Shown here: in pieces, positions 1 to 12,013 of the stretch
How the letters are laid out: each line of letters opens with the position of its first letter
How positions within the stretch are numbered: the first letter of the stretch is position 1
DNA from: Euprymna scolopes
Lineage: Eukaryota; Mollusca; Cephalopoda; Sepiida; Sepiolidae
Assembly (NCBI GenBank): GCA_024364805.1
Contig: CM044496.1
Coordinates: 90,834,112 to 90,869,507 of the forward strand
DNA length: 35,396 nt
Reading direction: 5' to 3'
Program-made: the position numbers and the translations under genes
Notes under the pieces: model-generated
Told to the model about the DNA's origin: nothing
Seen by the model: only the letters and a program-made list of their open reading frames with translations
Database searches by the model: none

Positions 1-170
1 TATGTACATTTGTGTTATGTTGTTTAAAATTATGTACATTGGTGCTATGTTGTTTAAAATTATGTACATTTGTTTTATGTTGTTTAAAATTATGTACATT
101 TGTGTTATGTTGTTTAAAATTATGTTCATTCATGTTATGTTGTTTAAAACTATGTACATTAGTGTTTTTT
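1..170. repeat. 30-bp minisatellite, left block
   Basis: About six head-to-tail copies of a 30-bp unit whose core reads TTGTTTAAAATTATGTACAT, with a few substitutions per copy. The unit contains the small palindromes TTTAAA and TGTACA. Because 30 is a multiple of three, the array stays open in several frames on both strands, which gives Met/Phe/Lys/Ile-rich ORFs that I regard as spurious. The same unit continues at 1370-1866 beyond an inserted LINE, so the two blocks were probably one array. The block is cut by the start of the window. Confidence 0.95.
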
Positions 171-1369
171 GCCAAGAACTTTGCAGCTAATTCTACCCTT
201 CTCGATGAAGGCTGCCAACCTCCAATATTATCTCCTGTATCAGAAAACATGCTATGTGATATACAAATATCTGTACGTGATGTTGCTAAGCTAATATAAA
301 ACCTTTATTCCAGTAAAGCAACCATCCCTGATGTCATTCCAATCATAGTACTCAAAAAACTTCAACCAGAACTAGCGCCTATACTTACAAAACTGTTTAA
401 ACATTGTCTTAAGGAGAATAGCTTCCCATCAGCCTGGAAAATCTCATCAGTATGCTCTGTATTTAAGAATTAGTAAACGACCAAGTTCTCTCTGATTGTC
501 TCTCCTCTGATCTTGAGCACATAGTACAATGGGGAAACGAGTGGCTGGTTACTTTTAATGCATCTAAAACCAAGCTTCTATCTTTAAATCATCAACAGTC
601 TGATCCCCATATGGCATCAATTGAAATGAATGGCTCTCATTTTGGGGAGGCCTCATGTTTTGACAAGCTTTTGGGTTTGACTTTTAATCCTGATCTGAAA
701 TGGAACACGTACATCAAATCTGTTGCCAAAGCAGCTGGAAAAATGGTGGGATCCTTCTATCGATCCAGTAGATATCTCACTACTGATGCAATTCTCTATC
801 TATATAAGAGCCAAGTTTGTCCAAAAATGGGGTACTGTTGCCACATCTGGGCAGAAGCTACTAGAAAGGACTTATCCTGCATTGATAGAGTTCAAAATAG
901 ATTTCGTAGCCTCATAAGAGATGCTCTTTTTTCTTCCCTGCAACCTCTTTCTCACAGAAGAGATGTAGCGACTTTGTCTTTGCTTTATCATTATTTTCAT
1001 GGCAAGTGCTCGACTAAACTTCAATCTATGATCACCCCCTCATCAAACTTTCACAAGAAACACGCGTCTAGCTGAAAACTATCAATAATTCCCCCCACTC
1101 TTTATCTGTGCCTAAATGTAAACGTAGATTCCATGAACAAAGCTTAGAACTGCACGCCTGTGGAACTGTCTTCCGTTTTCCTGCTTTCCAGCTGACTACA
1201 ATATGGTTGTCTTCAAGTCCAATGTAAACAAGTTCTTGATAAGCCGTCCCCCTTAAGTTAACAAATTTACTGAATTTCCATTACTGACAATTACTACTGT
1301 ACACTCTTTAAGACTTATCCTCGAGTGACCCCTGGGCTTTGATAAGTGGTGATGCCTATGTAAAAAAAA
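171..1369 (+). mobile_element. LINE copy 1 (jockey/CR1-like), decayed, internally deleted
   Basis: This is the 3' part of a non-LTR retrotransposon reverse-transcriptase ORF. It begins with a linker and RT start (NFAANSTLLDEG, then a degenerate SSKATIPD near 310-330). It then jumps near 470 to sequence that, in copy 2 of this window, lies just after the YADD box. The RT core is therefore missing. The longest open piece is 611-1075, with the C-terminal motifs DLKWNTYIKSVAKAAGKMVG, YLYKSQVCP and FHGKCSTKL. Stops near 298 and 470 and further frame loss after 1075 make it dead. The 3' UTR ends in TTGATAAGTGGTGATGCCTA followed by a short A-run, shared with the other LINE copies here. Flanking minisatellite on both sides marks it as an insertion; a short repeat, GTGTT, at both junctions could be the target duplication but is ambiguous inside a repeat. 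The exact LINE clade is not certain. Confidence 0.9.
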
Positions 1370-1866
1370 TGTGTGTTATCTTGTTTAAAATTATGCATAT
1401 TAGTGAAATGTTGTTTAAAATTAAGTACATTTGTGTTATGTTGTTTAAAATTATGTACATTTGTGTTATGTTGTTTAAAATTATGTTCATTAGTGTTATG
1501 TTGTTAAAATTCTGTACATTTGTGTTAAGTTGTTTAAAATTATGTACATTTGTGTTATGTTGTGTAAAATTACGTACATTAGTGTTATGTTGTTTAAAAT
1601 GATGTACATTTGTCGTATGTTGTTTAAAATTATGTACATTTGTCGTATGTTGTTTAAAATTATATTCATTAGTGTTATGTTGTTTAAAATTATGCACATT
1701 TGTGTTATATTGTTTAAAACTATGTACATTAATGTTATGTTGTTAAAAATTACGTACATTGGTGTTATGTTGTTTAAAATTATGATCATTAGTGTTAAGT
1801 TGTTTAAAATTATGTTCATTAGTGTCATGTTGTTGAAAATTATGTACATTAGTGTTATGCTGTTTT
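1370..1866. repeat. 30-bp minisatellite, right block
   Basis: About sixteen to seventeen copies of the same 30-bp unit as at 1-170, with scattered substitutions and one-base indels. Open frames run through it on both strands (for example 1530-1868 plus and 1356-1697 minus) only because the period is divisible by three. Their low-complexity translation, repeats of MLFKIMYICV, has no sign of being a protein. Confidence 0.95.
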
Positions 1867-2027
1867 AAAGCATTTGCATGGGCATTTGTTGATAGGAAAG
1901 TTTTGATCAAAATGGGTGCATTTGTTTACAGTTTATTAAAAACAACAATGTATTGACAATTCAGAATATTATAACATTATTTTTTTAGATGAGGATTGAT
2001 AATTTGTGTTTCTTTTTATAGTTGAAA

Positions 2028-2393
2028 CTACTGTTCTCATCTTGAGTGTTATTCTCAGAACATTTTGAGCAATGTAAACTCCAACCATCCTCTGATTTAA
2101 CATGGCTATACCCATTGCATACCAGATAAAGTACTAGGTACAATTCTATTCTAAGTGACACTCTTCTTAAAATTGAAGTGCATGCAATACTATGAATACA
2201 ATTGTAAATTAATTAAAACTTCTTCCCAGTCATGGTTGACAGAACAAAAGCATGCTACCCCCTGTGCATTAAATGACGGTTTCTATTCCGAATTCTATGC
2301 ACATTCTTGAGTTCGACAAGATAGACCTGAAGAAGGACGGAGATTATAATGACCTAAATGTTGTGAGAATAACACTCAAGTTGAGAACAGTAG
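2028..2393. repeat. Inverted repeat, 34-bp arms (possible fold-back element)
   Basis: CTACTGTTCTCATCTTGAGT and following bases at 2028-2061 match the reverse complement of 2360-2393 with two mismatches over 34 bp. Weaker complementarity continues inward for some tens of bases (ATGTAAACTCC near 2071 against the complement of GGAGATTATAA near 2338). The inner side carries CTGAAGAAGGACGG. It is probably a degenerate fold-back or short retroelement end; the family is not identified. Confidence 0.6.
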
Positions 2394-4685
2394 CCGAATA
2401 ATCTAAATAATACCAATCCAGAATGTTGCTTTTAATTGTTCCAACAAAGAGGTTTGGCATCAATATGTGACAATGCATGGATAACACCTAGATCTACATC
2501 TTCACTCTGGATTCAGATTGGAAGTTGAGTGAACAGCTACAGGTGAAAGCCATTCAACGTGACAAAAGATGCAAACATCAGCAGGCAAAGTTTAGGCTTT
2601 CATATTTTGAAATGTGTAAGTTATTTTGTCTATCAGTTACTTTGAGAAAGGAAGAGTTATCAATAGCAAATACTATATCATTTTATTGGTGCACTGGAAA
2701 GAAGAAATTGCCCCCCCCCCTTCCAACCCAAACACCACAAACAAAGAAAAAGTGGTCTTTCATCACGACAATGTGTCAAGTAGATCACAATGATCGCAAA
2801 ACTATGTTAATGGCACTTTAATTCCCCCCCCCCATTACTGACCATTTGCAGATTTAAAAAGAATGCTCCAGGGAAAGAGATTTGCCTCCAATGAAGGAGT
2901 GATATCACTAACAAAGATATATTTTGAGGCCAAAGACAAATCATTCTACAAAATTAACATTGAATTAATGTTAAAGTAGTGTTAGAATCAATGTTTCATC
3001 CTAGAAGGAAACTATGTTGATGAATAAAGTTGAATTTTGCCTCAAAGTTTTATTAGTTAAGCCCTGGACTGAGTGATGTGTAAAGTTTTTATGATTTTCA
3101 ATAATCAAAGAAATATATATTTCCAAATAATTATTTTCTAATGAGATAAAAAGTACAAATCAGAATATATTCATATGGAGTTTAAATAAAACTGTAGCCA
3201 TATTTAACAAATCAAACAAACCCCTTAACTGATTAAAATTAAAACCAAAGTAAACTAGAAGTGGCATAAATGATTTTGTGCTTCATTCTCAAATTGTATA
3301 TGTTATCATCCCAGGGGATAAAGTCACACTGATAAGATTTTGTTTAATTAGACAAAGGGGAAGAAATTTGAAACGGGATAAGTTGTTTGTTTTGTTAGTA
3401 GGACAGTTTCTCTAGGTTGGACTATTTTGGTTTTTGTTGTCTACTAAGCCAAGACATTCTATATACATCAATGGAGAAAAGAGACTAAATTTTATTCTAA
3501 AAAAACACAAAAGACATTCAAAACTTTTAAAGAACATTTTGAAGAAACAATTTATAAAGACAAAGAGCATCCTACTTTTTTTAAATTTTTTAGATTAAAA
3601 AAAACATGCATGGTTTTGAAAAAAACAAACTTTGAAGACTCTTTGTTTATTAAAAAGGAATATAAAACTTATAATAATTTAAAAAATACAAAAAATAGTT
3701 TTAAATTTATAATTCTTATAAATATTCCACTATTGTTTTTGTGTATGAAGCAATGAATATAATAATATAACTTTGGAAAAGAAATAACTAGTCTTGGCAT
3801 ATATCACTAGAATTGAATTTGATTAAGAAAATCGACATGAAAACATCAATGGGAAAAAGGTAGCAGAAAAAAATACCAACAAAAGATTTCTTCAAGAAAA
3901 CAACAAAAACAAAAGAAAAAATCTGATAGCAGGTAAGATTTTTTTAAAACTCAGTTTAAAATCTTAAATAAGACATTAGACAAAATTCTTTTACAACAAT
4001 TGCAATATAAAAGAACAGAAAACATGACTTAGTGAAATTAATGTTTCAAAATAGCAGAAATCTATAATCTTTGTTTTATACAATCCATTAATCTTTAGTT
4101 CATGATTTTTACCTGTAATGTATATATAACACTAGACACTATGCAATTAAATGCCTACTTAACATGTACTGATTAATGATGGGACGGTTCCAAAACTTTT
4201 CCTGGTTTTAATACAACTGCCAATTCCAATTTCTTTAAAATTTCTAAATATCTAATTAAATATTTAAAAACATTTTTTCAAATTAGTATAAAATTAGTAT
4301 AAAATCTGCATATGTTTTTGCAAACATAAAAAAAAATTTCATATATTTTTGTAATCGTAAAACATACAAATAGATCTTTCTCACTTTTCTCAAATGTTTC
4401 CCTGTAATTTATTGACAATTGTGAGACAACTAAAGATTTACTTTTCTTAAAAATACAAAAACAATTTGTACTAGTTTGGCATAAGTATATAAAATGCTAC
4501 TTTAATTTTTTCATAAATAATTGTAAATAATTAACAGTTTGCATGCAAAATAAGAAAATGGCATAGAAACAGAGTAGTTAAGAATAAGTTCGTATTTTTA
4601 TTCTAATTAAAAAAATTTAGTTGGTTTATTAAACTGATTTGTTTTACTGTAAAACAAAAAACAAAAACAAAAAAAAAATACATAT

Positions 4686-4730
4686 AATAATAATAATAAT
4701 AGTAGTAGTCATACTAATAATAACAACAAT
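4686..4730. repeat. AAT/AGT simple repeat
   Basis: A trinucleotide microsatellite of ATA units passing into AGT and then interrupted AAT/AAC units, in an A-rich stretch. No further role is seen. Confidence 0.85.
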
Positions 4731-6083
4731 GGCAAACTTGTAGATAAACACCCTCAATTAAAAAAAATACATTTTAGGTGATTACATCTGAACATCTTAA
4801 ATTCTTGGCAAGAAAAAAAAAATATTTTAAAATTTAGAGTTGGAAATCAGTTTTGTATATAATTTTAATGCAAAATGATTATCATTTCCAAGTTATTCTA
4901 ATTTTTTAGTGATGTTCACAATTTTTTTTATTACTAATCCCTAATCCTAAATCTGACTGGAAAGGTCATAAAACCATGCATAATCACTTACAAAGTACCC
5001 CTCCCCCAAAAAAAATAAACACAGAATTTATCTCCTATAGAAAAATAAAATATGTTGGTTAATTGCTCTAAAATGTTATAATGTCTTGGAAATAGCTCAT
5101 TTTATGTTAAATTTATGTGTAAAACTGACCCCTTCAATCTAAATTCTTAAATAAATCCTTTTATATTTAATTCTTTTAAAATTGCTAATGAATGTTTATC
5201 AGTAATTTTTTTCTTGACAAAAATGTTTTGATTTCATTTTTTATACTTTGTAAATACTGCATTCTTATGAAATTATTGGTGCTTGTTTTTTCTTTTCTTT
5301 CCACCAACTTGCAATTATAACATTTTGTTGTGAAAGAAAATAAGGTATTATTATAGTTCTGCACCCCATGCTAATTTTCTTCCTCAAAAATGTGATTCTC
5401 TCCAGTAACAACTTGAAAAACTTAGTGGCAAAAATAAAATAATTAGTTCTGCATGGGAAGTAACACTTTCTCACTTTTCAACAATTTTTGGAATCAAGTT
5501 TCTTTTAAATCTTGGCCATGTAGTATAAAACTGTAGTATAAAATATATCATTCATAAAAGTCATAAAAAACATGTCTCATTCCTACTACTAACCTTAAGT
5601 TCGGATGGTAATACAAAAAGTTTGCTGGTTGAATTTAGGGTTATAGATAAAAAATTAACTTAACTGACCTAAAAGTTAGATTAACCTGGAATGGGGGTAG
5701 TTGGTTGATTTTACATTAAATTAATATGCACAACTTCCTCACTCTAAATTCTAAAAATAATTGTTTTTTTTTTTCAGTGTGTTCACATATCATTGCTTAA
5801 AAAAGCAGAATCCCATTCTTTTAGAGGAATATTTTTACATTTAGATATATTTTATTTTTTAATTTGACAAATTTCTAAATGTTTTCCCCGAGATTTTGAT
5901 AAGTTTATTATGAGATTTTTATCTAAATTTTTAACTTGTGCCAAAACTAAAAAAAAAAGGAAATAAAACATTAATTATTTCAGAGATCAGACAATGACCA
6001 AAGTTAAAGCAGCACGAACAAAATAAAAAAAAAAAAGAAAGAAACACTTGTCACTTTTAATACTAATGATGAACTCTCGGAGA

Positions 6084-6219
6084 CGTTTCATATAGATATT
6101 TAGGTTTCATATAGACATTTAGCAAATAGTTACAAAAAATTTTTTTTTAAGATTTCAAAAGATTTGGGGTAGAATCAATATTTTTTGAAGATTTCAAAAG
6201 ATTTGGGGTAGAAACAATA
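6084..6219. repeat. Two small local tandem duplications
   Basis: TTTCATATAGAYATTTAG occurs twice in tandem near 6085-6121 (18-bp period). A 32-bp segment starting AAGATTTCAAAAGATTTGGG is repeated at 6149-6180 and 6188-6219 (39-bp period, one difference). Both look like recent replication-type duplications in non-coding DNA. Confidence 0.85.
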
Positions 6220-6848
6220 GAATATTTACTTTGTTTCCCATAATTTACGGATAAAAGAAAACATTAAATTAGACTCCAAAAATCAATACTAAATCTTGGA
6301 ATGAGATTCCTGTGATCCTGTGGTCTATGTTGTAAATAAGCAATATACATCATGTTTGTTTTAGTTTTCATTATCAAGAAGAAAATTAAAAGAATCCTTT
6401 TTGGAATCAGAAATAAAGCTATATGATTTTTCTGATTCTAATATTTTTCCAATTTCCAATGCCAAGTATTGATATATTCTTTTGTGAATAACTTTGTTTG
6501 CTTTTCAAGTAGAATTCATTATAGGAAAACAAAATATATTATATTTCATTATAATATAAATTCTATCAGCCATAGTGGAGCCTAAATAGCATTTAATCTG
6601 ACAAATTAAACTGACTTCAACTAGACAGGTTTGATTTGTTACTGATGTTATTGATGTCATTTTTATTGACAATAAACTAAACTTTGCTACAATTTATTTT
6701 AAAAAATACTTAATCTGGTTTGCCAGTTTGCTAATATGGAGATATTTTTAAATTAACATTTAAAATGAAAAATCAGATTTTTTTAGTAAAAGCATTCCTT
6801 ATTTGAACCTGACAAATAAGATATGACTATAGAACATAAAAATACTTT

Positions 6849-6901
6849 GATCATCCCTGGTTGCCTCATATTGTAAGGGACAGACAACTGACACCTATAC
6901 A
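6849..6901 (-). repeat. 3' LTR remnant of the same fossil
   Basis: Only the first ~53 bp of the LTR remain here, beginning TGTATAGGTG on the minus strand just after a G-rich tract (AGGGGTGGG). Similarity to the 5' LTR stops at 6849. Confidence 0.75.
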
Positions 6902-9900
6902 TAGCCCACCCCTGTGACCATGGGATGAATTGTCGTGGTCATAATTACGCGCAATAGAGAATTTCTGTGCATTTGTGGCGATAGATTTCTTAGTGCTCTA
7001 GTTTTCCGACATGAAGGTTTCCTTAACGGAAGAGGACTGACCAGGTGTGTACATTTTCCTGTGGTATCATCAGCTTCCATTTCTTCTTCATGCTCATTGG
7101 GCAATTCGTTGATGTGCCGTTCAACCTCCATTCGTTCTTCAGGGAGTTATTCCTATTGGGGGGGGGACAGGGTTTGTAGGCAGGTTTGAAGTTCCTGTTA
7201 TGGCGTAATGTGGGCCATCCACAACTGGGTATATTTTATGGCGAAACCGATGGCAATGTTACTCTATTGCTTCCATCCGCACTTGGTACTGTCGCTATGA
7301 TCCTCCTCGTCTTCGTCCATAAACGTGAGTAGTTACCATAGTGGTTCTGGATTTGGACAAAATCTCCGATTTGGAGTTCCTGGAGTGGACAACAATGCTG
7401 GTTATAGAACTGTTTGTTCTGCATGTGCCTCTTAGCCATTGTCATCTCTTTTAATTCATCTATTTCTCTCCACTGTTTCCTCATTTGGTATTTATTCCAT
7501 AAGAATAAAAGATGGTCTTTAATGACTCAATCATATAGCATTAATGCTGGGGCATGTCAAGGTCTTGGACAGAAGTGTTTTGATGGGTTAGTAATTAGCG
7601 AGCAGCCTGACCATGGCATAGGCGTCCATAACTGTCCATGTTGTCAGTTAGTATATGTTTTGTGGTTTTAACAGCTAATTAACCATGACCATTGCTTTGA
7701 GCATAATAAGCCGATGAGGTAGGTTTCCATATAACCCAGTTCCTTAAAAAAGAGTCATACTCCTGGAACTCAAATGGTGGTCCATCATCTGAAAAAATTT
7801 CTTCAGTTACACCTAAGTACAGAACCAAGTTCTCAAGGTATCGCATACCGTTTTGGCCCTTCTAGACGTCATTAGAGCCACTTTGACCCATCCAGAATAT
7901 TGATCCGTGTACACCATGAAGTTCCTACCCTGTTTATTGACACTTGTTGGAATGGAAATGCCAGGTCTGCTGAGGACATTAAGGGTTCCCTAAGCTGAGA
8001 TGATGCATTATGTTGCAAGTGTGGCACTGGGATCTGATTTGCCTGATGCTAGCATTTAAACCCAGCTAGAACAATTATTGCCTTGCATTCACCATTTACG
8101 CCTTGATGTGCAGAGTGAAAGGATTCTAATACCTCTGCACGCAGTTGTTGAGTTATCAGGATTTTGATGATAACTCCTTCCAGGCAATGTAATTCTTCAT
8201 GCATAGGCCAGAAAACTCGAGCCTTGGGTGGGATATCATTGCATGACTGAGGGAAGCCATTTTGAATTAGATCTCTCAGGTTCTGCATTTTTTATCTGTG
8301 GCTGATGTGGCCATAATCCTTTCCCATATAATAGCTTTCAATTTAGGATCATTTTCGTACATTGGTGTGAAAACGGTTTTAACTGCAGTGTCAATCATTT
8401 TGTCATGGTTTTTTGGTGGAGTACCTGCTGGGTATTACGATGCACAATCAGGGGCTAAATTTAGTTTTTCAGTATCATGCACATAAGTGTCTTTTCCTAG
8501 AAATTTAATATACGGGGGTTTTTGACATTCTCCAGTACTTGGTTTGAAAATATTTTTATTAGTGGTAGATGATCCACTGTTATTCATAAGCCTGAGCATC
8601 CAAGTATGAACATCTGGTAAGACTCTAAGCTTCTCCTTCCACTGGTGCATATTGTGATTTTGCATTATTTGTAAAATGGGATCCAGCCAAAATGAACTTC
8701 CCCACAACTCATATTCAATTCACCCTCACATCTGAAATGTTTCTGAAATAAGAAAAACAATATTCTTGCTTTACTATAATCTGTTGCAAGTAGTGTCACT
8801 CTTTTCATTTCGAACATTTGGATACATTTCTTGATCCTTTTCTCTTCAATTCTTTCATCCCAATAAAACTTCCGGTTCTTCGTCCTCAATAATTCTCAGA
8901 AAGGAGCCATAATTTCTGCTTGTGAGAAGGCATACAGCACCTAGTTCATGGGTAGGAAAGTTAAGGATGGCTTCTGTCATTCTTTTTGTGGGTTCAACCC
9001 AGTTTGCAGTAACTAGAAACCCTAAAAACTCTATCCCCATTTCCAAAAAGGAAAACTTGTTTGGATCAAACACAATCCCTTTGTTGGCACAGTGATTCAT
9101 ATAGTCAATCATGTGCCAAAACGAAGATTCTATTGAGTTTTACCATAGGAGGCTGTCATCTGTACATCAAGTTTTACAAGCCATATCCACAGTGATGTCA
9201 TCAATCCTTGAGGGGCTCGACAGTACCTATATCGGCCCTACTCGGTAATGAATGTAGTAGTGTCCTATGTTGCTAGAGATAGTGGTAGACTGTGGTACCC
9301 ATTTCACGCATCTAGTACCGTGAATATCCCAGAAGTTTCTGGATTTCTGGCCCTCTTGAACATGTCTAAGTAGAGATCTGATGACTGTACTGGCTCACTG
9401 GTTTTCTCAGTATTTGCATGTTTCAGGCATCATAGTCACCTCTACTGTAACTGAGAGGAGTAATTCTGGGGCACACACCTGAAATTGCTCCCCCATCCCT
9501 CTCAAGGTGAGGTACGATGGTTGATAGTGTCCTATCATGCTTGTGGACAGAAAAATTATTTGAGCTATCATCATATAAATCTCCTCTTCTTGATACTTTG
9601 CTTGTGGCTTCCGTTATGACCTCTCAAATTTACAGCATACCTTTTTCGGATGCCCCACCACCCCACAAAAGTGGCACCTGAGTCCAACTATTGGACAATC
9701 CCTTTGACTCATCGATCCTCTGAGTGTGACACCTTTCCAAAATCATTGCAACGTTTGGTATATCATGGGGTGGAAGGAGCCTTTGTCACCTGGTTGTGCT
9801 GTTCTTTGTTCAACCTTTATACACCAGATAGCGCAAGAGGATGTGTGGCATCATTAAAATGGGAAGTTGACTTATCTGCCGCTTCCACGCAAAACAATTA

Positions 9901-10608
9901 TGAGAACTTTTGCTCTAATCTAGTAAGCAAAGCTACCTCCACCAGTACCCTTCTTTAGTGTTCGGTATTTTGCAGCCCAGCTATCATTTGCCTGGCAACC
10001 ATATTGTCTGAATAGTCCACTTGCTACCGACAAGTTTGTTTGTTTGTACATGGAATTTGAAATTCACAAAATTTGGCTTGGCTGCACAGTCTCGATAAGA
10101 AATAGGTTACTGACTCACCTTTTTGTTTCATGGAGTGGAATTTCTGTCAGTGGACTTCTTTGTGCAATCCTCTCACAGCCACCAGTCGTATCTGACAAAG
10201 AAGTTACTTCTCTGAGGCAGAGTTGAGTATTTCTGCCTCTACAAGTTCAAAAAGTAACCTGTTAATTTCTACCACACAGGTCTTCCACAGTTTGTTCTAG
10301 ATTACGGCTAAGTCTTCTAATCTGCATACCTCTTTGTATTGCATCTAGGTGTTAAAAAATAATGCCCATTCCCCATCAGTGCTATCCAGTCCTATTGAGG
10401 GTTGTTCTGTTTTTTTTTTTTTTTTCATTCAGAACATGTTGGGATGACTGTGAAGCATCTTTTTCCTTAATTCAGCATTTTCTTTCTGAAGCTCACTAGT
10501 TACTTCAATAAAAGCATGCTTTCTTGCTCCATGGTATTTTGGTGATGAATATTTCCAATGTCCAATATCGTTTTCACAAATCTTCATGCTTTACAGTTCA
10601 TAGCGCCA

Positions 10609-10806
10609 TGTAATGGTAGCTTAAAGTTGGAAAATGTATCCTTCCAGCTCTTTGCTGAGCTCAACACAAAATGCAAATATCTGTGCTTACGTCTGTGATA
10701 TATATATATAAACATCAGGAGAGATCACCACTGATTACTTCCAATTCAAGGGAGATCATACCTGGTTGCCTCATCTTGTCAGGGACAGACAACTCATACC
10801 TATACA
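10609..10806 (-). repeat. 5' LTR of the minus-strand Ty3/gypsy fossil
   Basis: On the minus strand the LTR runs from TGTATAGG to TTACA, about 198 bp, and is followed at once by the TGGCGC primer-binding start. Its first 53 bp recur in the same orientation at 6849-6901, which defines the pair. Confidence 0.8.
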
Positions 10807-11063
10807 ACACAGCTGGGAAAAAGATCGGAAAAAAAAAAAATAATCATCTATTTCGTATCCAGATAGCATATAAGAGAGCAGATAACTAAATTTTTTTTTA
10901 TTATTTTATTTCCAACATGGCCTCCACTGACAATAGCAATAATAAAATGATACTAACATTTTTGTCCCATATTTTCACTCTTAACTTGGAATTAATAACA
11001 GCCACTCTGGACTTAGAGTTAGCATTAATGAAAGACATGTTTATTTGTTTATATTTTAAAACA
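10807..11063. other. Short intergenic stretch before gap
   Basis: A/T-rich sequence with poly-A and poly-T runs. The open frame entering the N run from 10917 has no recognisable domain. No gene seen. Confidence 0.6.
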
Positions 11064-11187
11064 NNNNNNNNNNNNNNNNNNNNNNNNNNNNNNNNNNNNN
11101 NNNNNNNNNNNNNNNNNNNNNNNNNNNNNNNNNNNNNNNNNNNNNNNNNNNNNNNNNNNNNNNNNNNNNNNNNNNNNNNNNNNNNNN
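11064..11187. other. Assembly gap (124 N)
   Basis: A run of 124 N. The true distance between the flanks is unknown, so nothing should be read across it. Confidence 1.
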
Positions 11188-11341
11188 TATTTATTTAAAA
11201 AGAAAATACAACTTTGTTATGTATGAGCCGCGGAATTGCATGCATCTGCTAAAAATATAGCTAATTTACATATTCTTTTAAACATTCATTTTAATTAATT
11301 CCATATTAGTTTTTTTTCATTTTTTTCTTATGGGATGATCA

Positions 11342-11959
11342 TCTATATTAACTATTACATGTAATTATATTTAGGCAGATGTTCTACATGATTTATACTT
11401 GTGTAAAAAGGTTATTGTAAATACAAACTTCTTTCTATATATATTTATGTATGTGTATAAATATTTGTTTAAAAAATTTTGCCTACCAAAGTCCTTTGTC
11501 AGTTTTTAGTCTGAAACTTTATATATAGGGTATTTGAACCCATACAAAACTTTATAATTGGGGTTTAGCTGGGGAAAATCAGTGCAAAAATGTGAAAATT
11601 AAAAAAAACATGGAATTTGCCAGGTGAAGATCGAACGATGACATTATGAATATGCATGCATAATATAATAGCTATTAGTTCATGTTTTAATCTTTAGCCA
11701 GTTTCGTGATGGACGCATCTGCTAAGATGTTAGGTTTTTTTCATGTTCTTTTCCTCTTTCGCATTACGGGTTCAAGCCTGCCTGCCTACTACCACTTTTT
11801 TTATTTTTATTTTTCTTAACACCTCTCTCCACCTGGGTTGCCTACTGTTGTTTTGATTCCCCCACCCCACCTCTCCACATTCTTGCTACTCCCACTTTTT
11901 TTTTTATGACACCTCTCACCACATTTCTACACTCGAGCAATGCTGGGTACCTCCACTAG
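11342..11959 (+). mobile_element. Candidate non-autonomous Helitron
   Basis: The 5' side reads A|TCTATATTAACTATTA, close to the start of the better-supported Helitron at 32933-34047 (TCTATATAATTATAAAAC). The 3' side reads CGAGC-AAT-GCTGG (11934-11946, imperfect 5-bp stem with one G:G), then eight bases, then CTAG followed by T at 11956-11960. TC at the 5' end, CTRR at the 3' end, a hairpin 8-10 bp before it and insertion between A and T are the Helitron rules. There is no Rep/helicase coding in the ~620 bp, so it would be non-autonomous. The 5' boundary is the weaker end. Confidence 0.45.
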
Positions 11960-12013
11960 TATAATAATAAATACAAAATCTGCATTAATCAAAATATCAT
12001 ATTTAGGCATATT

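Larger units (their letters stand above)
1867..6848. other. AT-rich intergenic region, no recognised gene
   Basis: About 5 kb with many A and T runs, no open frame of convincing length and no recognisable protein similarity. Small structures inside it are listed separately: a dispersed inverted repeat at 2028-2393, a simple repeat at 4686-4730 and local duplications at 6084-6219. Frames such as 2525-2821 (98 codons, with poly-C runs giving poly-Pro) and 5265-5474 minus look like chance openings. Introns of an unseen gene cannot be excluded. Confidence 0.7.
6849..10806 (-). mobile_element. Broken Ty3/gypsy LTR retrotransposon (fossil)
   Basis: A roughly 4-kb Ty3/gypsy-type element lying on the minus strand. 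In its own 5' to 3' order it has a 5' LTR (10609-10806), a primer-binding site directly after it (TGGCGC, 10603-10608), a gag zinc knuckle of CX2CX4HX4C type near 9638-9680, reverse transcriptase thumb-region similarity (8855-9112), an RNase H piece (8665-8889), the integrase zinc-binding side (8049-8288), an integrase C-terminal piece (7236-7484), a short purine tract near 6905 and the start of a 3' LTR (6849-6901). It is clearly broken, with about ten or more disruptions and some lost segments. The two LTR remnants differ at about 5 of 53 aligned positions, so the insertion is old; no absolute date is possible without a rate. The resemblance is to the K02A2.6-like gypsy elements common in molluscs. 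Confidence 0.88.

Noticed and set aside
2525-2821. 98-codon open frame
   Set aside because: It has low-complexity Lys/Pro-rich parts caused by poly-A and poly-C runs, with no domain and no codon bias; likely chance.
6935-7189. 84-codon plus-strand open frame with Ser-rich translation
   Set aside because: It lies antisense to the minus-strand gypsy fossil and has no recognised domain.
11700-11790. Possible tRNA-derived SINE head (B-box-like GGGTTCAAGCC at 11768-11778)
   Set aside because: The A-box match upstream is poor and the spacing is wide, no tail or target duplication is seen, and the segment lies inside a better-supported Helitron candidate.
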